Under the pieces are notes generated by a model. It saw only the letters and a list, made by a program, of their open reading frames with translations, was not told the origin of the DNA and ran no database searches. This document shows, one piece after another, positions 43,293-52,597 of a stretch of 64,000 bases of DNA. Every line of letters begins with the position of its first letter. Position 1 is the stretch's first letter. The position numbers and the translations under genes were made by a program. The stretch is from Pseudomonas laurylsulfativorans (GTDB taxonomy: Bacteria; Pseudomonadota; Gammaproteobacteria; Pseudomonadales; Pseudomonadaceae), in contig NZ_MUJK01000008.1 in the NCBI RefSeq assembly GCF_002906155.1, forward strand, positions 1-64,000. The letters run 5' to 3'.

Positions 43293-45215
43293 ATGAGTAT
43301 CTTTAGCCACTTCCAACAACGTTTCGAGTCCACACGCCAGGAAGAACTCTCACTGCAAGAGTATCTTGAGCTGTGCAAAAAGGACCGCAGCGCCTACGTT
43401 TCCGCCGCCGAGCGTCTGCTGCTGGCCATCGGTGAACCGGAACTGCTCGACACCTCGACCAACTCGAGACTGTCGCGCATTTTCTCCAACAAGGTCATTC
43501 GCCGCTATCCGGCCTTTGAAGACTTCCACGGGATGGAAGAATGCATCGACCAGATCGTGTCGTATTTCCGCCACGCCGCTCAAGGCCTGGAAGAGAAGAA
43601 ACAGATCCTTTACCTGCTCGGCCCTGTCGGTGGCGGTAAATCGTCCCTGGCCGAAAAACTGAAACAACTGATAGAAAAAGTGCCCTTCTATGCCATCAAG
43701 GGCTCGCCGGTGTTCGAGTCCCCCCTGGGTCTGTTCAACTCCACTGAAGATGGAGCGATCCTCGAGGAAGACTTTGGCATTCCACGGCGCTACCTCAACA
43801 CCATCATGTCGCCATGGGCAACCAAACGCCTGGCCGAATTCGGTGGCGACATCAGTCAGTTCCGTGTGGTGAAACTCTACCCGTCGATCCTCAACCAGAT
43901 TGCCGTCGCCAAGACCGAACCCGGTGACGAAAACAACCAGGACATCTCGGCGCTGGTGGGCAAGGTCGATATCCGCAAACTGGAGGAGTTCCCGCAGAAC
44001 GACGCCGACGCCTACAGCTACTCGGGCGCCCTGTGCCGGGCCAACCAGGGTCTGATGGAATTCGTGGAGATGTTCAAGGCACCGATCAAGGTGCTGCACC
44101 CACTGCTGACCGCCACCCAGGAAGGTAACTACAACAGTACCGAAGGTCTCGGCGCGATTCCGTTCACAGGGATCCTGCTGGCGCACTCCAACGAATCGGA
44201 GTGGCACACCTTCCGCAACAACAAGAACAACGAAGCCTTCATCGACCGGATCTACATCGTCAAAGTGCCGTATTGCCTGCGGGTCAGTGACGAAGTGAAA
44301 ATCTACGACAAGCTGCTGTTCAACAGTTCGCTGGCCAAGGCGCATTGCGCGCCGGATACCCTGAAGATGCTGGCCCAGTTCACCGTGCTCTCTCGCCTCA
44401 AGGAGCCGGAAAACTCCAACATCTACTCGAAGATGCGCGTGTACGACGGCGAGAACCTCAAGGATACCGACCCGAAAGCCAAGTCGATCCAGGAATACCG
44501 CGACAACGCCGGTGTCGACGAAGGCATGAACGGTCTCTCCACCCGCTTCGCGTTCAAGATCCTGTCGAAGGTGTTCAACTTCGACCCGCACGAAATCGCC
44601 GCCAACCCGGTGCACTTGCTCTACGTGTTGGAACAACAGATCGAACAGGAACAGTTCCAGGCCGAGACCCGCGAACGCTATCTGCGCTTCCTCAAGGAGT
44701 ACCTGGCACCGCGCTACATCGAATTCATCGGCAAGGAGATCCAGACCGCCTACCTCGAGTCCTATAGCGAGTACGGCCAGAACATCTTCGATCGTTATGT
44801 GCTGTACGCCGACTTCTGGATCCAGGACCAGGAATACCGCGATCCGGAAACCGGCGAAATCCTCAACCGCGTAGCCCTGAACGAAGAACTGGAGAAAATC
44901 GAAAAACCGGCCGGCATCAGCAATCCGAAGGATTTCCGCAACGAAATCGTCAACTTCGTCCTGCGTGCCCGGGCCAACAACAACGGCAAGAATCCGACCT
45001 GGCTCAGCTACGAAAAACTGCGGGTGGTCATCGAGAAGAAAATGTTCTCCAACACCGAGGACCTGCTGCCAGTCATCAGCTTCAATGCCAAGGCCAGCAA
45101 AGAGGACCAGCAGAAACACAACGACTTCGTCACACGGATGGTCGAGCGGGGCTACACCGACAAACAGGTACGACTGCTGTCCGAGTGGTACCTGCGGGTC
45201 AGAAAATCACAATAA
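43293..45215 (+). CDS. prkA: Serine protein kinase PrkA (YeaG)
   Basis: Stress-related AAA+-like serine kinase, 640 residues, cytoplasmic. The N-terminal PrkA domain has the P-loop LGPVGGGKSSLAEKL (about 109-120); the C-terminal third resembles a kinase domain. Orthologs (E. coli yeaG) act in starvation and nitrogen-stress adaptation with YeaH. It heads prkA-yeaH-spoVR. ATG at 43293 follows GAGGTGACGTC. The 204-bp gap to yeaH is unusually long for the operon and holds strong hairpins. Confidence 0.95.
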   Translation: MSIFSHFQQRFESTRQEELSLQEYLELCKKDRSAYVSAAERLLLAIGEPELLDTSTNSRLSRIFSNKVIRRYPAFEDFHGMEECIDQIVSYFRHAAQGLEEKKQILYLLGPVGGGKSSLAEKLKQLIEKVPFYAIKGSPVFESPLGLFNSTEDGAILEEDFGIPRRYLNTIMSPWATKRLAEFGGDISQFRVVKLYPSILNQIAVAKTEPGDENNQDISALVGKVDIRKLEEFPQNDADAYSYSGALCRANQGLMEFVEMFKAPIKVLHPLLTATQEGNYNSTEGLGAIPFTGILLAHSNESEWHTFRNNKNNEAFIDRIYIVKVPYCLRVSDEVKIYDKLLFNSSLAKAHCAPDTLKMLAQFTVLSRLKEPENSNIYSKMRVYDGENLKDTDPKAKSIQEYRDNAGVDEGMNGLSTRFAFKILSKVFNFDPHEIAANPVHLLYVLEQQIEQEQFQAETRERYLRFLKEYLAPRYIEFIGKEIQTAYLESYSEYGQNIFDRYVLYADFWIQDQEYRDPETGEILNRVALNEELEKIEKPAGISNPKDFRNEIVNFVLRARANNNGKNPTWLSYEKLRVVIEKKMFSNTEDLLPVISFNAKASKEDQQKHNDFVTRMVERGYTDKQVRLLSEWYLRVRKSQ

Positions 45216-45419
45216 CCCGCTGCCGGTCAGACCGGTTGTCGTCAGCCAGAGACCTGTGTGCGCTTTTTCTGTTACACAGGCCTCTGGAAGGTGTTCGAAA
45301 GTCGGTAGCGAGTTCAGGCAGCATCCAAAGCGCTTGGGGGAGCGTTCAATATCCCTCGGCTCTCGGTTCGATGCTGTATCACCGCTCGCCCCTTTCAGGA
45401 CAGCTTCTAAGGAGCAGTC
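45216..45419 (+). other. prkA-yeaH intercistronic structured region
   Basis: No gene is seen in these 204 bp. A hairpin at 45246-45287 pairs CCAGAG-A-CCTGTGT with ACACAGG-C-CTCTGG around a T-rich 14-nt loop; a small CCGGT/ACCGG hairpin precedes it (45223-45235), and CAGCATC/GATGCTG arms (about 45320-45376) follow. It could be a processing, stabilising or attenuating element. TAAGGAGCAGTC gives yeaH a strong ribosome site. Confidence 0.55.
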
Positions 45420-46691
45420 ATGAGCTATGTGATCGACCGACGTCTCAATGGCAAGAACAAGAGCACGGTAAACCGCCAGCGGTTTCTGCGACGCTACCGT
45501 GATCACATTAAAAAGGCTGTCGAAGAGGCGGTCAGCCGGCGCTCCATTACCGATATGGAACACGGCGAACAAATCAGCATTCCCGGCCGCGACATCGACG
45601 AGCCGGTGCTCCACCACGGTCGCGGCGGCAAGCAAACAGTCGTACACCCGGGCAACAAGGAATTCACCAGCGGCGAACATATTGCCCGCCCGCCGGGAGG
45701 AGGCGGCGGTCGAGGCCCCGGCAAGGCCGGCAATTCCGGCGAAGGGATGGACGAGTTTGTCTTCCAGATCACCCAGGAAGAATTCCTCGAATTCATGTTC
45801 GAGGATCTTGAGCTGCCAAACCTGGTCAAGCGCAACCTGACCGGTACCGACACCTTCAAGACCGTACGTGCCGGGATCAGCAGCGAGGGCAACCCGTCGC
45901 GGATCAACATCATCCGCACCTTGCGTTCAGCCCACGCCCGGCGGATCGCACTGTCCGGCAGCAGCCGGGCAAAACTGCGCGAAGCCAAGGAAGAACTTCT
46001 GCGACTCAAGCAGGAAGAACCGGACAACTTCGGCGATATTCAGAAAATCGAAGAAGAAATCGAAAAACTCAGTGCGCGCATTAATCGCATCCCGTTCCTC
46101 GACACCTTCGACCTCAAGTACAACCTGCTCATCAAACAACCCAATCCCAGCTCCAAGGCCGTGATGTTCTGCCTGATGGACGTGTCTGGCTCGATGACCC
46201 AGGCGACCAAGGACATCGCCAAGCGCTTCTTTATCCTGCTGTACCTGTTTCTCAAGCGTAACTACGACAAGATCGACGTCGTATTCATTCGCCATCACAC
46301 CAGCGCCCGCGAAGTGGATGAAGAGGAGTTTTTCTACTCCCGGGAGACCGGTGGCACCATCGTTTCCAGCGCCTTGAAACTGATGCAGGAGATCATGGCC
46401 GAACGTTATCCGAGCAATGAGTGGAACATCTACGCCGCCCAGGCCTCCGACGGTGACAACTGGAACGACGACTCTCCGATCTGCCGCGACATCCTGATCA
46501 ACCAGATCATGCCATTCGTGCAGTACTACACTTACGTTGAGATCACCCCGCGCGAACACCAGGCCCTGTGGTTCGAATACGAGCGCATCGCCGAAGCCTT
46601 TTCCGACACGTTTGCCCAGCAACAACTGGTCTCGGCCGGGGATATCTATCCGGTCTTCCGTGAACTCTTCCAGCGCAGGTTAGTGACATGA
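45420..46691 (+). CDS. yeaH: YeaH/YhbH family protein (DUF444, vWA-like)
   Basis: 423-residue partner of PrkA in stress adaptation; biochemical role unknown. The N-terminal part has a conserved basic segment (RRFLRRYRDHIKKAV) and a Gly-rich linker, and the C-terminal half a von Willebrand A-like fold with the MIDAS motif in FCLMDVSGSM. The 3' end overlaps spoVR by 4 bp (ATGA). Confidence 0.93.
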   Translation: MSYVIDRRLNGKNKSTVNRQRFLRRYRDHIKKAVEEAVSRRSITDMEHGEQISIPGRDIDEPVLHHGRGGKQTVVHPGNKEFTSGEHIARPPGGGGGRGPGKAGNSGEGMDEFVFQITQEEFLEFMFEDLELPNLVKRNLTGTDTFKTVRAGISSEGNPSRINIIRTLRSAHARRIALSGSSRAKLREAKEELLRLKQEEPDNFGDIQKIEEEIEKLSARINRIPFLDTFDLKYNLLIKQPNPSSKAVMFCLMDVSGSMTQATKDIAKRFFILLYLFLKRNYDKIDVVFIRHHTSAREVDEEEFFYSRETGGTIVSSALKLMQEIMAERYPSNEWNIYAAQASDGDNWNDDSPICRDILINQIMPFVQYYTYVEITPREHQALWFEYERIAEAFSDTFAQQQLVSAGDIYPVFRELFQRRLVT

Positions 46692-48250
46692 CCGCCAAAG
46701 AGCAGAAGCGCCAACCCATTTCCACCGGCTCCGAATGGACGTTCGAGCTGATCCAGGCGTACGACCGCGAAATCAGTCGTATTGCGGCCGGTTATGCCCT
46801 CGATACGTACCCTAACCAGATCGAAGTGATCACCGCCGAGCAGATGATGGACGCCTACGCCTCGGTCGGTATGCCGCTGGGTTATCACCACTGGTCCTAC
46901 GGCAAGCATTTCCTAAGTACTGAAAAATCCTATACCCGCGGCCAAATGGGGCTGGCGTACGAGATCGTGATCAACTCCGACCCGTGCATCGCCTACCTGA
47001 TGGAAGAAAACACCATCTGCATGCAGGCGCTGGTGGTGGCCCACGCCTGCTACGGGCACAACAGCTTTTTCAAAGGCAATTACCTGTTCCGCACCTGGAC
47101 CGACGCCAGCTCGATCATTGATTACCTGGTGTTTGCCAAGCAGTACATCATGCAATGCGAAGAACGACACGGTATCGACGCGGTTGAGGACCTGCTCGAC
47201 TCCTGCCATGCGCTGATGAACTATGGTGTCGACCGCTACAAACGCCCTTATCCGATCTCCGCGGAAGAAGAACGCCGTCGGCAAAAGGACCGGGAGGAGC
47301 ATTTACAGAAACAGATCAACGATCTGTGGCGCACCATTCCCAAGGGCGCGGACAAGTACAGCGACAAGGACAACGCTCGCTTCCCCGCCGAACCTCAGGA
47401 AAACATCCTGTATTTCATCGAAAAACATGCGCCGCTGCTGGAGCCATGGCAGCGGGAAATCGTGCGCATCGTGCGCAAGATCGCCCAGTATTTTTATCCA
47501 CAGCGCCAGACTCAGGTGATGAACGAGGGTTGGGCCACGTTCTGGCACTACACCCTGATGAACGACCTGTACGACGAGGGCCTGGTCACCGACGGCTTCA
47601 TGATGGAGTTCCTGACGTCCCACACCAGCGTGGTATTCCAGCCTGGCTTCGATAGCCCTTACTACAGCGGCATCAACCCCTACGCCCTGGGTTTTGCCAT
47701 GTACCGAGACATCCGTCGCATGTGCGAGGAGCCAACGGAAGAAGATCGCCGCTGGTTTCCTGACATTGCCGGTACCGACTGGCTGGCAGCCATCAAGTTC
47801 GCCATGAGCAGCTTCAAGGATGAGAGCTTCATCCTGCAGTACCTGTCACCCAAGGTGATCCGTGATCTGAAGCTGTTCAGCATTCTCGATGACGACCAGA
47901 AGGACGACCTGCTGGTGCCCGCCATTCACGACGAAGGTGGCTACCGCATCATCCGTGAAACCCTCGCGGCGCAGTACAACCTGGGCAATCGCGAACCCAA
48001 CGTGCAGATCTACAGCATCGACCGGCGTGGTGACCGTTCCTTGACCCTGCGTCACCAGCAACACGACCGCAAACCGCTAGGGGACTCGACCGAAGAAGTA
48101 CTCAAACACCTGCACCGCCTCTGGGGTTTCGACATTCACCTGGAAACCCTGCAAGGGGAAACCGTGATGAAAACCCACCATGTGCCGCCCAGAAGCGAGC
48201 ACAGCGAAGGTGATTACGGGCGCCTGGACCTGGCTGTCATCCATCTTTGA
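46688..48250 (+). CDS. SpoVR family protein (YcgB)
   Basis: 520-residue cytoplasmic protein of the SpoVR/YcgB family. In Bacillus SpoVR affects spore cortex formation, while its role in non-spore-formers is unsettled. Family marks are GYHHWSYGKHF near residue 60, conserved HACYGHNSFFKGNY and MNEGWATFWHYTLMN. In Pseudomonas it is constantly linked to prkA and yeaH, and here its start overlaps the yeaH stop, indicating a three-gene stress operon. Confidence 0.93.
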   Translation: MTAKEQKRQPISTGSEWTFELIQAYDREISRIAAGYALDTYPNQIEVITAEQMMDAYASVGMPLGYHHWSYGKHFLSTEKSYTRGQMGLAYEIVINSDPCIAYLMEENTICMQALVVAHACYGHNSFFKGNYLFRTWTDASSIIDYLVFAKQYIMQCEERHGIDAVEDLLDSCHALMNYGVDRYKRPYPISAEEERRRQKDREEHLQKQINDLWRTIPKGADKYSDKDNARFPAEPQENILYFIEKHAPLLEPWQREIVRIVRKIAQYFYPQRQTQVMNEGWATFWHYTLMNDLYDEGLVTDGFMMEFLTSHTSVVFQPGFDSPYYSGINPYALGFAMYRDIRRMCEEPTEEDRRWFPDIAGTDWLAAIKFAMSSFKDESFILQYLSPKVIRDLKLFSILDDDQKDDLLVPAIHDEGGYRIIRETLAAQYNLGNREPNVQIYSIDRRGDRSLTLRHQQHDRKPLGDSTEEVLKHLHRLWGFDIHLETLQGETVMKTHHVPPRSEHSEGDYGRLDLAVIHL

Positions 48251-48313
48251 TCCGGTTTGTGCCTCCGGAAGCTCGATGCAACGGTTATCCTGTCGAGCTA
48301 ACGGAGGTTTTTT

Positions 48314-49543
48314 ATGCGTATTTATAAAGTCGGCGGTGCAGTTCGCGATCGCCTGCTGGGTAAACCGGTTACCGATATCGACTGGGTCGTGGTCGGCGCC
48401 ACCACCGAAGAAATGCTCGCCAAGGGCTTCCGCCCGGTGGGCGCGGACTTCCCGGTGTTCCTTCATCCAAAGAGCGGTGAGGAATACGCCCTCGCCCGCA
48501 CCGAACGTAAAAGCGGGCGTGGTTACGGCGGGTTCACTTTTCACGCCAACCCTGAAGTCACCCTCGAAGAAGACTTGATTCGTCGCGACCTGACCATCAA
48601 TGCCATGGCCGAAGACGATCAGCAGAACCTGACCGACCCGTACCACGGCCAGCGCGATCTCGAAGCTCGCCTGCTTCGCCATGTTTCCCCGGCATTTGCC
48701 GAAGATCCCCTCCGCGTCCTGCGTGTTGCCCGCTTTGCGGCGCGTTATGCTGCGCTGGGCTTTACCGTCGCCCCGGAAACCCTGGAACTGATGCGCCAAC
48801 TCAGCGAGTCAGGCGAGCTTGAGGCGCTGACCCCGGAGCGCAGCTGGAAGGAAATTTCCCGCGCCTTGATGGAAGATCAGCCACAGGTATTCGTTGAGGT
48901 TTTGCGCGCCTGCGGCGCCCTCAAGGTGCTGATGCCCGAGGTAGACGCGCTGTTTGGCGTACCACAACCCCCGGCCCATCACCCGGAAATCGATACTGGT
49001 GCACACACCCTGAGCGTTTTGCAGCAAGCCGCCACACACAAACAACCACTGACAGTGCGCTGGGCTTGCCTGCTGCACGATCTGGGCAAAGGCCTGACGC
49101 CAGAGGAAGAATGGCCGCGACACATTGCCCACGAGTTCAAAGGCCTGAAGCTGATCAAAGCGGTCAATGAACGCTTCAAGGTGCCGAGGGACTGCCAGGA
49201 GCTGGCGCTGCTGGTGGGCGAATATCACACCCATGGCCATCGCGCCCTGGAACTCAAGCCATCGACGCTGCTGGAGTTACTGCAGAGCTTCGACGTTTAC
49301 CGTCGGCCACAGCGCTTCGAAGAATTCATCGCCGCATGCGAAATGGATGCGCGTGGACGCAAAGGGCTGGAATCGAAAAATTATCCACAAGCTGATTATT
49401 TGCGCGGCGCAGCAACTGCGGCCCGCAGCGTGGCGGTTCAGCCGTTGCTGGAGAAAGGATTCAAGGGACCGGAGTTGGGTGAGGCGATCAAGCGTGAGCG
49501 ACTAAAGGCCTTGAAAGCCTACAAAGAGACGGCGTCTACCTGA
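48314..49543 (+). CDS. cca: CCA-adding tRNA nucleotidyltransferase
   Basis: Adds or repairs the 3' CCA of tRNAs without a template. The 409-residue class II enzyme has KVGGAVRDRLLG, the metal-binding D21/D23 (DIDWVVVG), RRDLTINAMA and a C-terminal HD domain (LLHDLGKG) for phosphohydrolase activity. ACGGAGG precedes the start; a 7-bp stem (AGCTCGA/TCGAGCT, 48270-48299) lies directly upstream of that site. Confidence 0.95.
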   Translation: MRIYKVGGAVRDRLLGKPVTDIDWVVVGATTEEMLAKGFRPVGADFPVFLHPKSGEEYALARTERKSGRGYGGFTFHANPEVTLEEDLIRRDLTINAMAEDDQQNLTDPYHGQRDLEARLLRHVSPAFAEDPLRVLRVARFAARYAALGFTVAPETLELMRQLSESGELEALTPERSWKEISRALMEDQPQVFVEVLRACGALKVLMPEVDALFGVPQPPAHHPEIDTGAHTLSVLQQAATHKQPLTVRWACLLHDLGKGLTPEEEWPRHIAHEFKGLKLIKAVNERFKVPRDCQELALLVGEYHTHGHRALELKPSTLLELLQSFDVYRRPQRFEEFIAACEMDARGRKGLESKNYPQADYLRGAATAARSVAVQPLLEKGFKGPELGEAIKRERLKALKAYKETAST

Positions 49544-49548
49544 AAAGC

Positions 49549-49611
49549 TTCGCGAGCAAGCCCGCTCCCACAAAGTTAGCGAAAACCTGTGGGAGCGGGC
49601 TGCTCGCGAAG
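49549..49611. repeat. REPIN between cca and folK
   Basis: The left arm is TTCGCGAGCAAGCCCGCTCCCACA and the right arm is TGTGGGAGCGGGCTGCTCGCGAA. The right arm lacks one base of the usual GGGCTTGCTC core, so pairing is slightly imperfect. It serves as the spacer between convergent genes. Confidence 0.88.
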
Positions 49612-49623
49612 AGGCCTGTCAGA

Positions 49624-50142
49624 TCACAACAAATCTGAAGGTGTCAGTTGCTCACCGCGCCACTCGAAAGCCACTGGCGCCAGCACCTGATCAATCTGCG
49701 CTTCACTCCACAAGGTCGCAAAGCTCTTGCCTACGCCCGGGTGCACTCGATCCGGCGCTATCAACGACAATGGCCACAGTACGAACGCATTTTTCAGAAT
49801 TTCTGCCCGAGGCAAGACCAGGCCATCGAAGTTGCCCACCAGATCACCGAACAACAACACGTCGATATCCAGAGGTAATCCTCGGCGATCCGGCGCATAT
49901 CGGCCGTTATCCGCCTCGATGAACTTCAATCGACGATCAAGCTCAATCAGCGGCAGATCAGTGTATGCCGACACCACGAAATTGAAGAACGGCCCGCTCT
50001 TGATGCCCACCGGCTGACTTTCGAACACCGCCGAACAGCGGATATCGACAAGAAACGCCGCCAATGCATTGAGCCCCGCCTGCAAATGGGTTTCACGCTC
50101 GATATTGCTACCAAGCCCGAGGTAAACCTGAGTCAGCGACAT
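49624..50142 (-). CDS. folK: 2-amino-4-hydroxy-6-hydroxymethyldihydropteridine pyrophosphokinase
   Basis: Folate pathway kinase that activates hydroxymethyl-dihydropterin with pyrophosphate. The 172 residues have GLGSNIERE near the start, the FFNFVVSAYTDL segment, and the Mg/ATP-binding RRGLPLDIDVLLFGD followed by LPRAEILKNAFVLWPL. It overlaps folB by 10 bp. Confidence 0.95.
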   Translation of the reverse strand: MSLTQVYLGLGSNIERETHLQAGLNALAAFLVDIRCSAVFESQPVGIKSGPFFNFVVSAYTDLPLIELDRRLKFIEADNGRYAPDRRGLPLDIDVLLFGDLVGNFDGLVLPRAEILKNAFVLWPLSLIAPDRVHPGVGKSFATLWSEAQIDQVLAPVAFEWRGEQLTPSDLL

Positions 50143-50489
50143 CCGCGCTCGATCTCCACACCTACACCGCCGGTGGCAGCCGGGACCGCGCCAGGCTTGG
50201 TCAGCTTCAGGCGCATCCAGGTGATCTTGAATTCGCTCATCAGTACTTCAACCAGGCGCTCAGCGAAGGTTTCGACCAGCTGGAATTGCGCCTGCTCGGC
50301 AAATGCCTGAATGCGCGAGGAAACACTGGCGTAGTCGAGCGCCAGGGTCAGGTCATCACCGGCTGCGGCCGGGCGATTATCCCAAGCGAAGCTCAGATCA
50401 AGACGCAAGCACTGTCGGATGCCTCGTTCCCAGTCGTAGGCACCAATCACCGTGTCGACTTCCAGGCCCTCGATAAACACTCTGTCCAA
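50133..50489 (-). CDS. folB: Dihydroneopterin aldolase
   Basis: Folate pathway enzyme that converts dihydroneopterin to hydroxymethyl-dihydropterin plus glycolaldehyde. The 118 residues begin MDRVFIEGLEVDTVIGAYDWER, including the active-site YDWER glutamate, and contain the conserved LDYASVSSRI and the C-terminal KLTKPGAVP. The likely start is TTG at 50489, eight bases after CGGAGAG. It is followed by folK with a 10-bp overlap. Confidence 0.93.
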   Translation of the reverse strand: MDRVFIEGLEVDTVIGAYDWERGIRQCLRLDLSFAWDNRPAAAGDDLTLALDYASVSSRIQAFAEQAQFQLVETFAERLVEVLMSEFKITWMRLKLTKPGAVPAATGGVGVEIERGCR

Positions 50490-50563
50490 GCACTTCTCTC
50501 CGCTACACGACAAGGGCGCAATGCGCCGTTAGAATCAGGGCTTCCTCACCCGGAATAGTTAGC

Positions 50564-51133
50564 ATGTTTTGGTTACTGGCGATCCTCGCCTACCTGCTCG
50601 GCTCTCTGTCCTTTGCCATTTTGCTCAGCCGCCTGACCGGTAACCCCGATCCGCGAATGAGTGGCTCAGGCAATGCCGGCGCCACCAACATGCTGCGCCT
50701 GGCCGGCAAGAAACTCGCCATCCTGACCCTGCTCGGCGACCTTTGCAAAGGCCTGCTGCCGGTACTGATTGCGCGTCTTGCAGGTCTTTCCCAGCAGGAG
50801 CAGGCCTGGATCGGCGTCTATGCCGTTATCGGCCATCTGTTTCCGTTGTACTTCCGCTTTCGCGGCGGCAAGGGTGTCGCCACCGCTGCCGGCATGTTGC
50901 TGGGCCTGTATCCGCCTGCAGCCCTTCTGGCCGTCTGCGCCTGGCTCCTGACGTTCTACCTGACCCGCACCAGCTCCCTGGCCGCCCTGATCGCCACACC
51001 GCTGACCCTGCCGTTGCTGGCTTGGCAAGAGCCGGCTGCCCTGCTGCCCATGAGCACGCTCACCGGGCTGATCGTCTGGCGTCATCGCGGCAATCTACGC
51101 GACCTGTTCGCCGGGCGCGAACGGCATTTCTAG
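50564..51133 (+). CDS. plsY: Acyl-phosphate glycerol-3-phosphate acyltransferase PlsY
   Basis: Inner-membrane acyltransferase making lysophosphatidate from acyl-phosphate. The 189 residues have about five membrane helices and the three conserved motifs SGNAGATNMLR, GHLFPLYFRFRGGKGVAT and, near the end, a WRHRGNLRDL loop. Divergent from folB, with 74 bp between starts. Confidence 0.95.
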   Translation: MFWLLAILAYLLGSLSFAILLSRLTGNPDPRMSGSGNAGATNMLRLAGKKLAILTLLGDLCKGLLPVLIARLAGLSQQEQAWIGVYAVIGHLFPLYFRFRGGKGVATAAGMLLGLYPPAALLAVCAWLLTFYLTRTSSLAALIATPLTLPLLAWQEPAALLPMSTLTGLIVWRHRGNLRDLFAGRERHF

Positions 51134-51156
51134 CGACCGGACATGAGCGCCGCTCA

Positions 51157-52182
51157 TCACAACGCCGACAACTGCTCCATCGGCCAGCGTGCCTGCACAC
51201 TGATCGCCAGACTTTCCTGCTGGCCGGCTTGCAAGCGCTGGCAGCCGGCAAAGGCGATCATTGCGCCGTTATCGGTGCAGAACTGCGGACGGGCATAAAA
51301 CACATCACCCTTCATATCGCCGAGCATTTTTTCCAGGGAAGTGCGCAACGCCTTGTTGGCACTGACCCCTCCGGCGATCACCAGGCGCTTCATGCCGGCA
51401 GCCTTCAGGGCACGCTTGCACTTGATGGTCAAAGTCTCCACCACGGCTTGCTGGAACGCCAGCGCGATGTCGCATTGGGCTTGCTCGCCGTCGTCCCCAG
51501 CGTTGACGCACTGTTGCCAGGTGTTCAACGCAAAGGTTTTCAGGCCACTGAAGCTGAAATCCAGGCCCGGACGGTCGCACATCGGACGCGGGAAGACGAA
51601 ACGTCCTGCAACGCCCTGCTCTGCTAGGCGCGCGATCTCCGGTCCACCCGGATAATTGAGCCCCATCATCTTCGCCGTCTTGTCGAAAGCTTCGCCGGCA
51701 GCGTCATCCAGGGTCTCACCCAAGAGCGTGTACTGACCAATTCCGTCGACCTGAACCAGTTGCGTATGGCCACCGGACACTAACAAAGCGACGAACGGAA
51801 ATTCTGGCGGTTGCGACTCCAGCATCGGCGCCAGCAAGTGGCCTTCCATGTGATGCACGCCGAGGGCCGGAATGCCCCAGGCAAAGGCCAGTGCCTGAGC
51901 ACAGGAAGCCCCTACCAGCAAGGCACCGACCAGGCCAGGACCCGCGGTGTAGGCGATTGCATCGATCTCGGTCGGCACGCAGTCGGCCTCGGCCAACACC
52001 TGACGAATCAAGGGCAGCATGCGTTTGACGTGATCGCGCGAAGCCAGCTCCGGCACCACGCCACCATAGGCGCGGTGCAGGTCGATCTGACTGAACAGCG
52101 CGTCGGCCAGCAGGCCGCGTTCACTGTCATATAATGCGACACCAGTTTCGTCGCAGGAGGTTTCTAATCCCAGTACTAGCAT
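51157..52182 (-). CDS. tsaD: tRNA N6-adenosine threonylcarbamoyltransferase
   Basis: Catalytic subunit of t6A37 tRNA modification, working with TsaB and TsaE. The 341-residue ASKHA-fold protein has ETSCDET at the start, metal-binding H111/H115 (VHHMEGH), the ATP-site VSGGHTQLV and later DFSFSGLKT. It is convergent with plsY and divergent from rpsU, the usual arrangement next to the rpsU-dnaG-rpoD genes. Confidence 0.96.
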   Translation of the reverse strand: MLVLGLETSCDETGVALYDSERGLLADALFSQIDLHRAYGGVVPELASRDHVKRMLPLIRQVLAEADCVPTEIDAIAYTAGPGLVGALLVGASCAQALAFAWGIPALGVHHMEGHLLAPMLESQPPEFPFVALLVSGGHTQLVQVDGIGQYTLLGETLDDAAGEAFDKTAKMMGLNYPGGPEIARLAEQGVAGRFVFPRPMCDRPGLDFSFSGLKTFALNTWQQCVNAGDDGEQAQCDIALAFQQAVVETLTIKCKRALKAAGMKRLVIAGGVSANKALRTSLEKMLGDMKGDVFYARPQFCTDNGAMIAFAGCQRLQAGQQESLAISVQARWPMEQLSAL

Positions 52183-52381
52183 GGGTTTGCGCCTTGTTTA
52201 GGCTGAATTCGAAGGCGCGCATAATAGTCGTCGCGTGATGCCCCGACCAGCGGTTTTCGATCAGAGGCTTTGCATTCCGAGCGTTGAGGGGTTAACATCC
52301 GCAACCCTTAAAAACCGACGTCTTCAAGTGCTCTTTTGCCGCGAGGATGTTGACCCCGGTAATGAATGAAGGTAGCTCTGG

Positions 52382-52597
52382 ATGCCAGCCGTCAAAGTAA
52401 AAGAGAACGAACCCTTCGACGTAGCTCTGCGTCGTTTCAAGCGCTCCTGCGAAAAAGCCGGTGTACTGGCTGAAGTTCGTAGCCGCGAATTTTACGAGAA
52501 GCCAACTTCTGAGCGTAAGCGCAAAGCAGCAGCCGCTGTTAAGCGTCACGCCAAGAAAGTTCAGCGCGAACAGCGCCGCGCCGTTCGTCTGTACTAA
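52382..52597 (+). CDS. rpsU: 30S ribosomal protein S21
   Basis: Small basic ribosomal protein (71 residues) of the 30S subunit, needed for initiation. Starts [19 protein letters not shown] and has the Arg/Lys-rich C-terminus. It is the first gene of the macromolecular-synthesis group rpsU-dnaG-rpoD. The 200-nt region upstream contains AACATCC/GGATGTT arms that could form a long-range hairpin near the ribosome site. Confidence 0.97.

Noticed and set aside
43350..45119. A 589-codon minus-strand open frame
   Set aside because: It is the reverse complement of prkA in a GC-skewed frame; no domains, no ribosome site, and prkA is certain.
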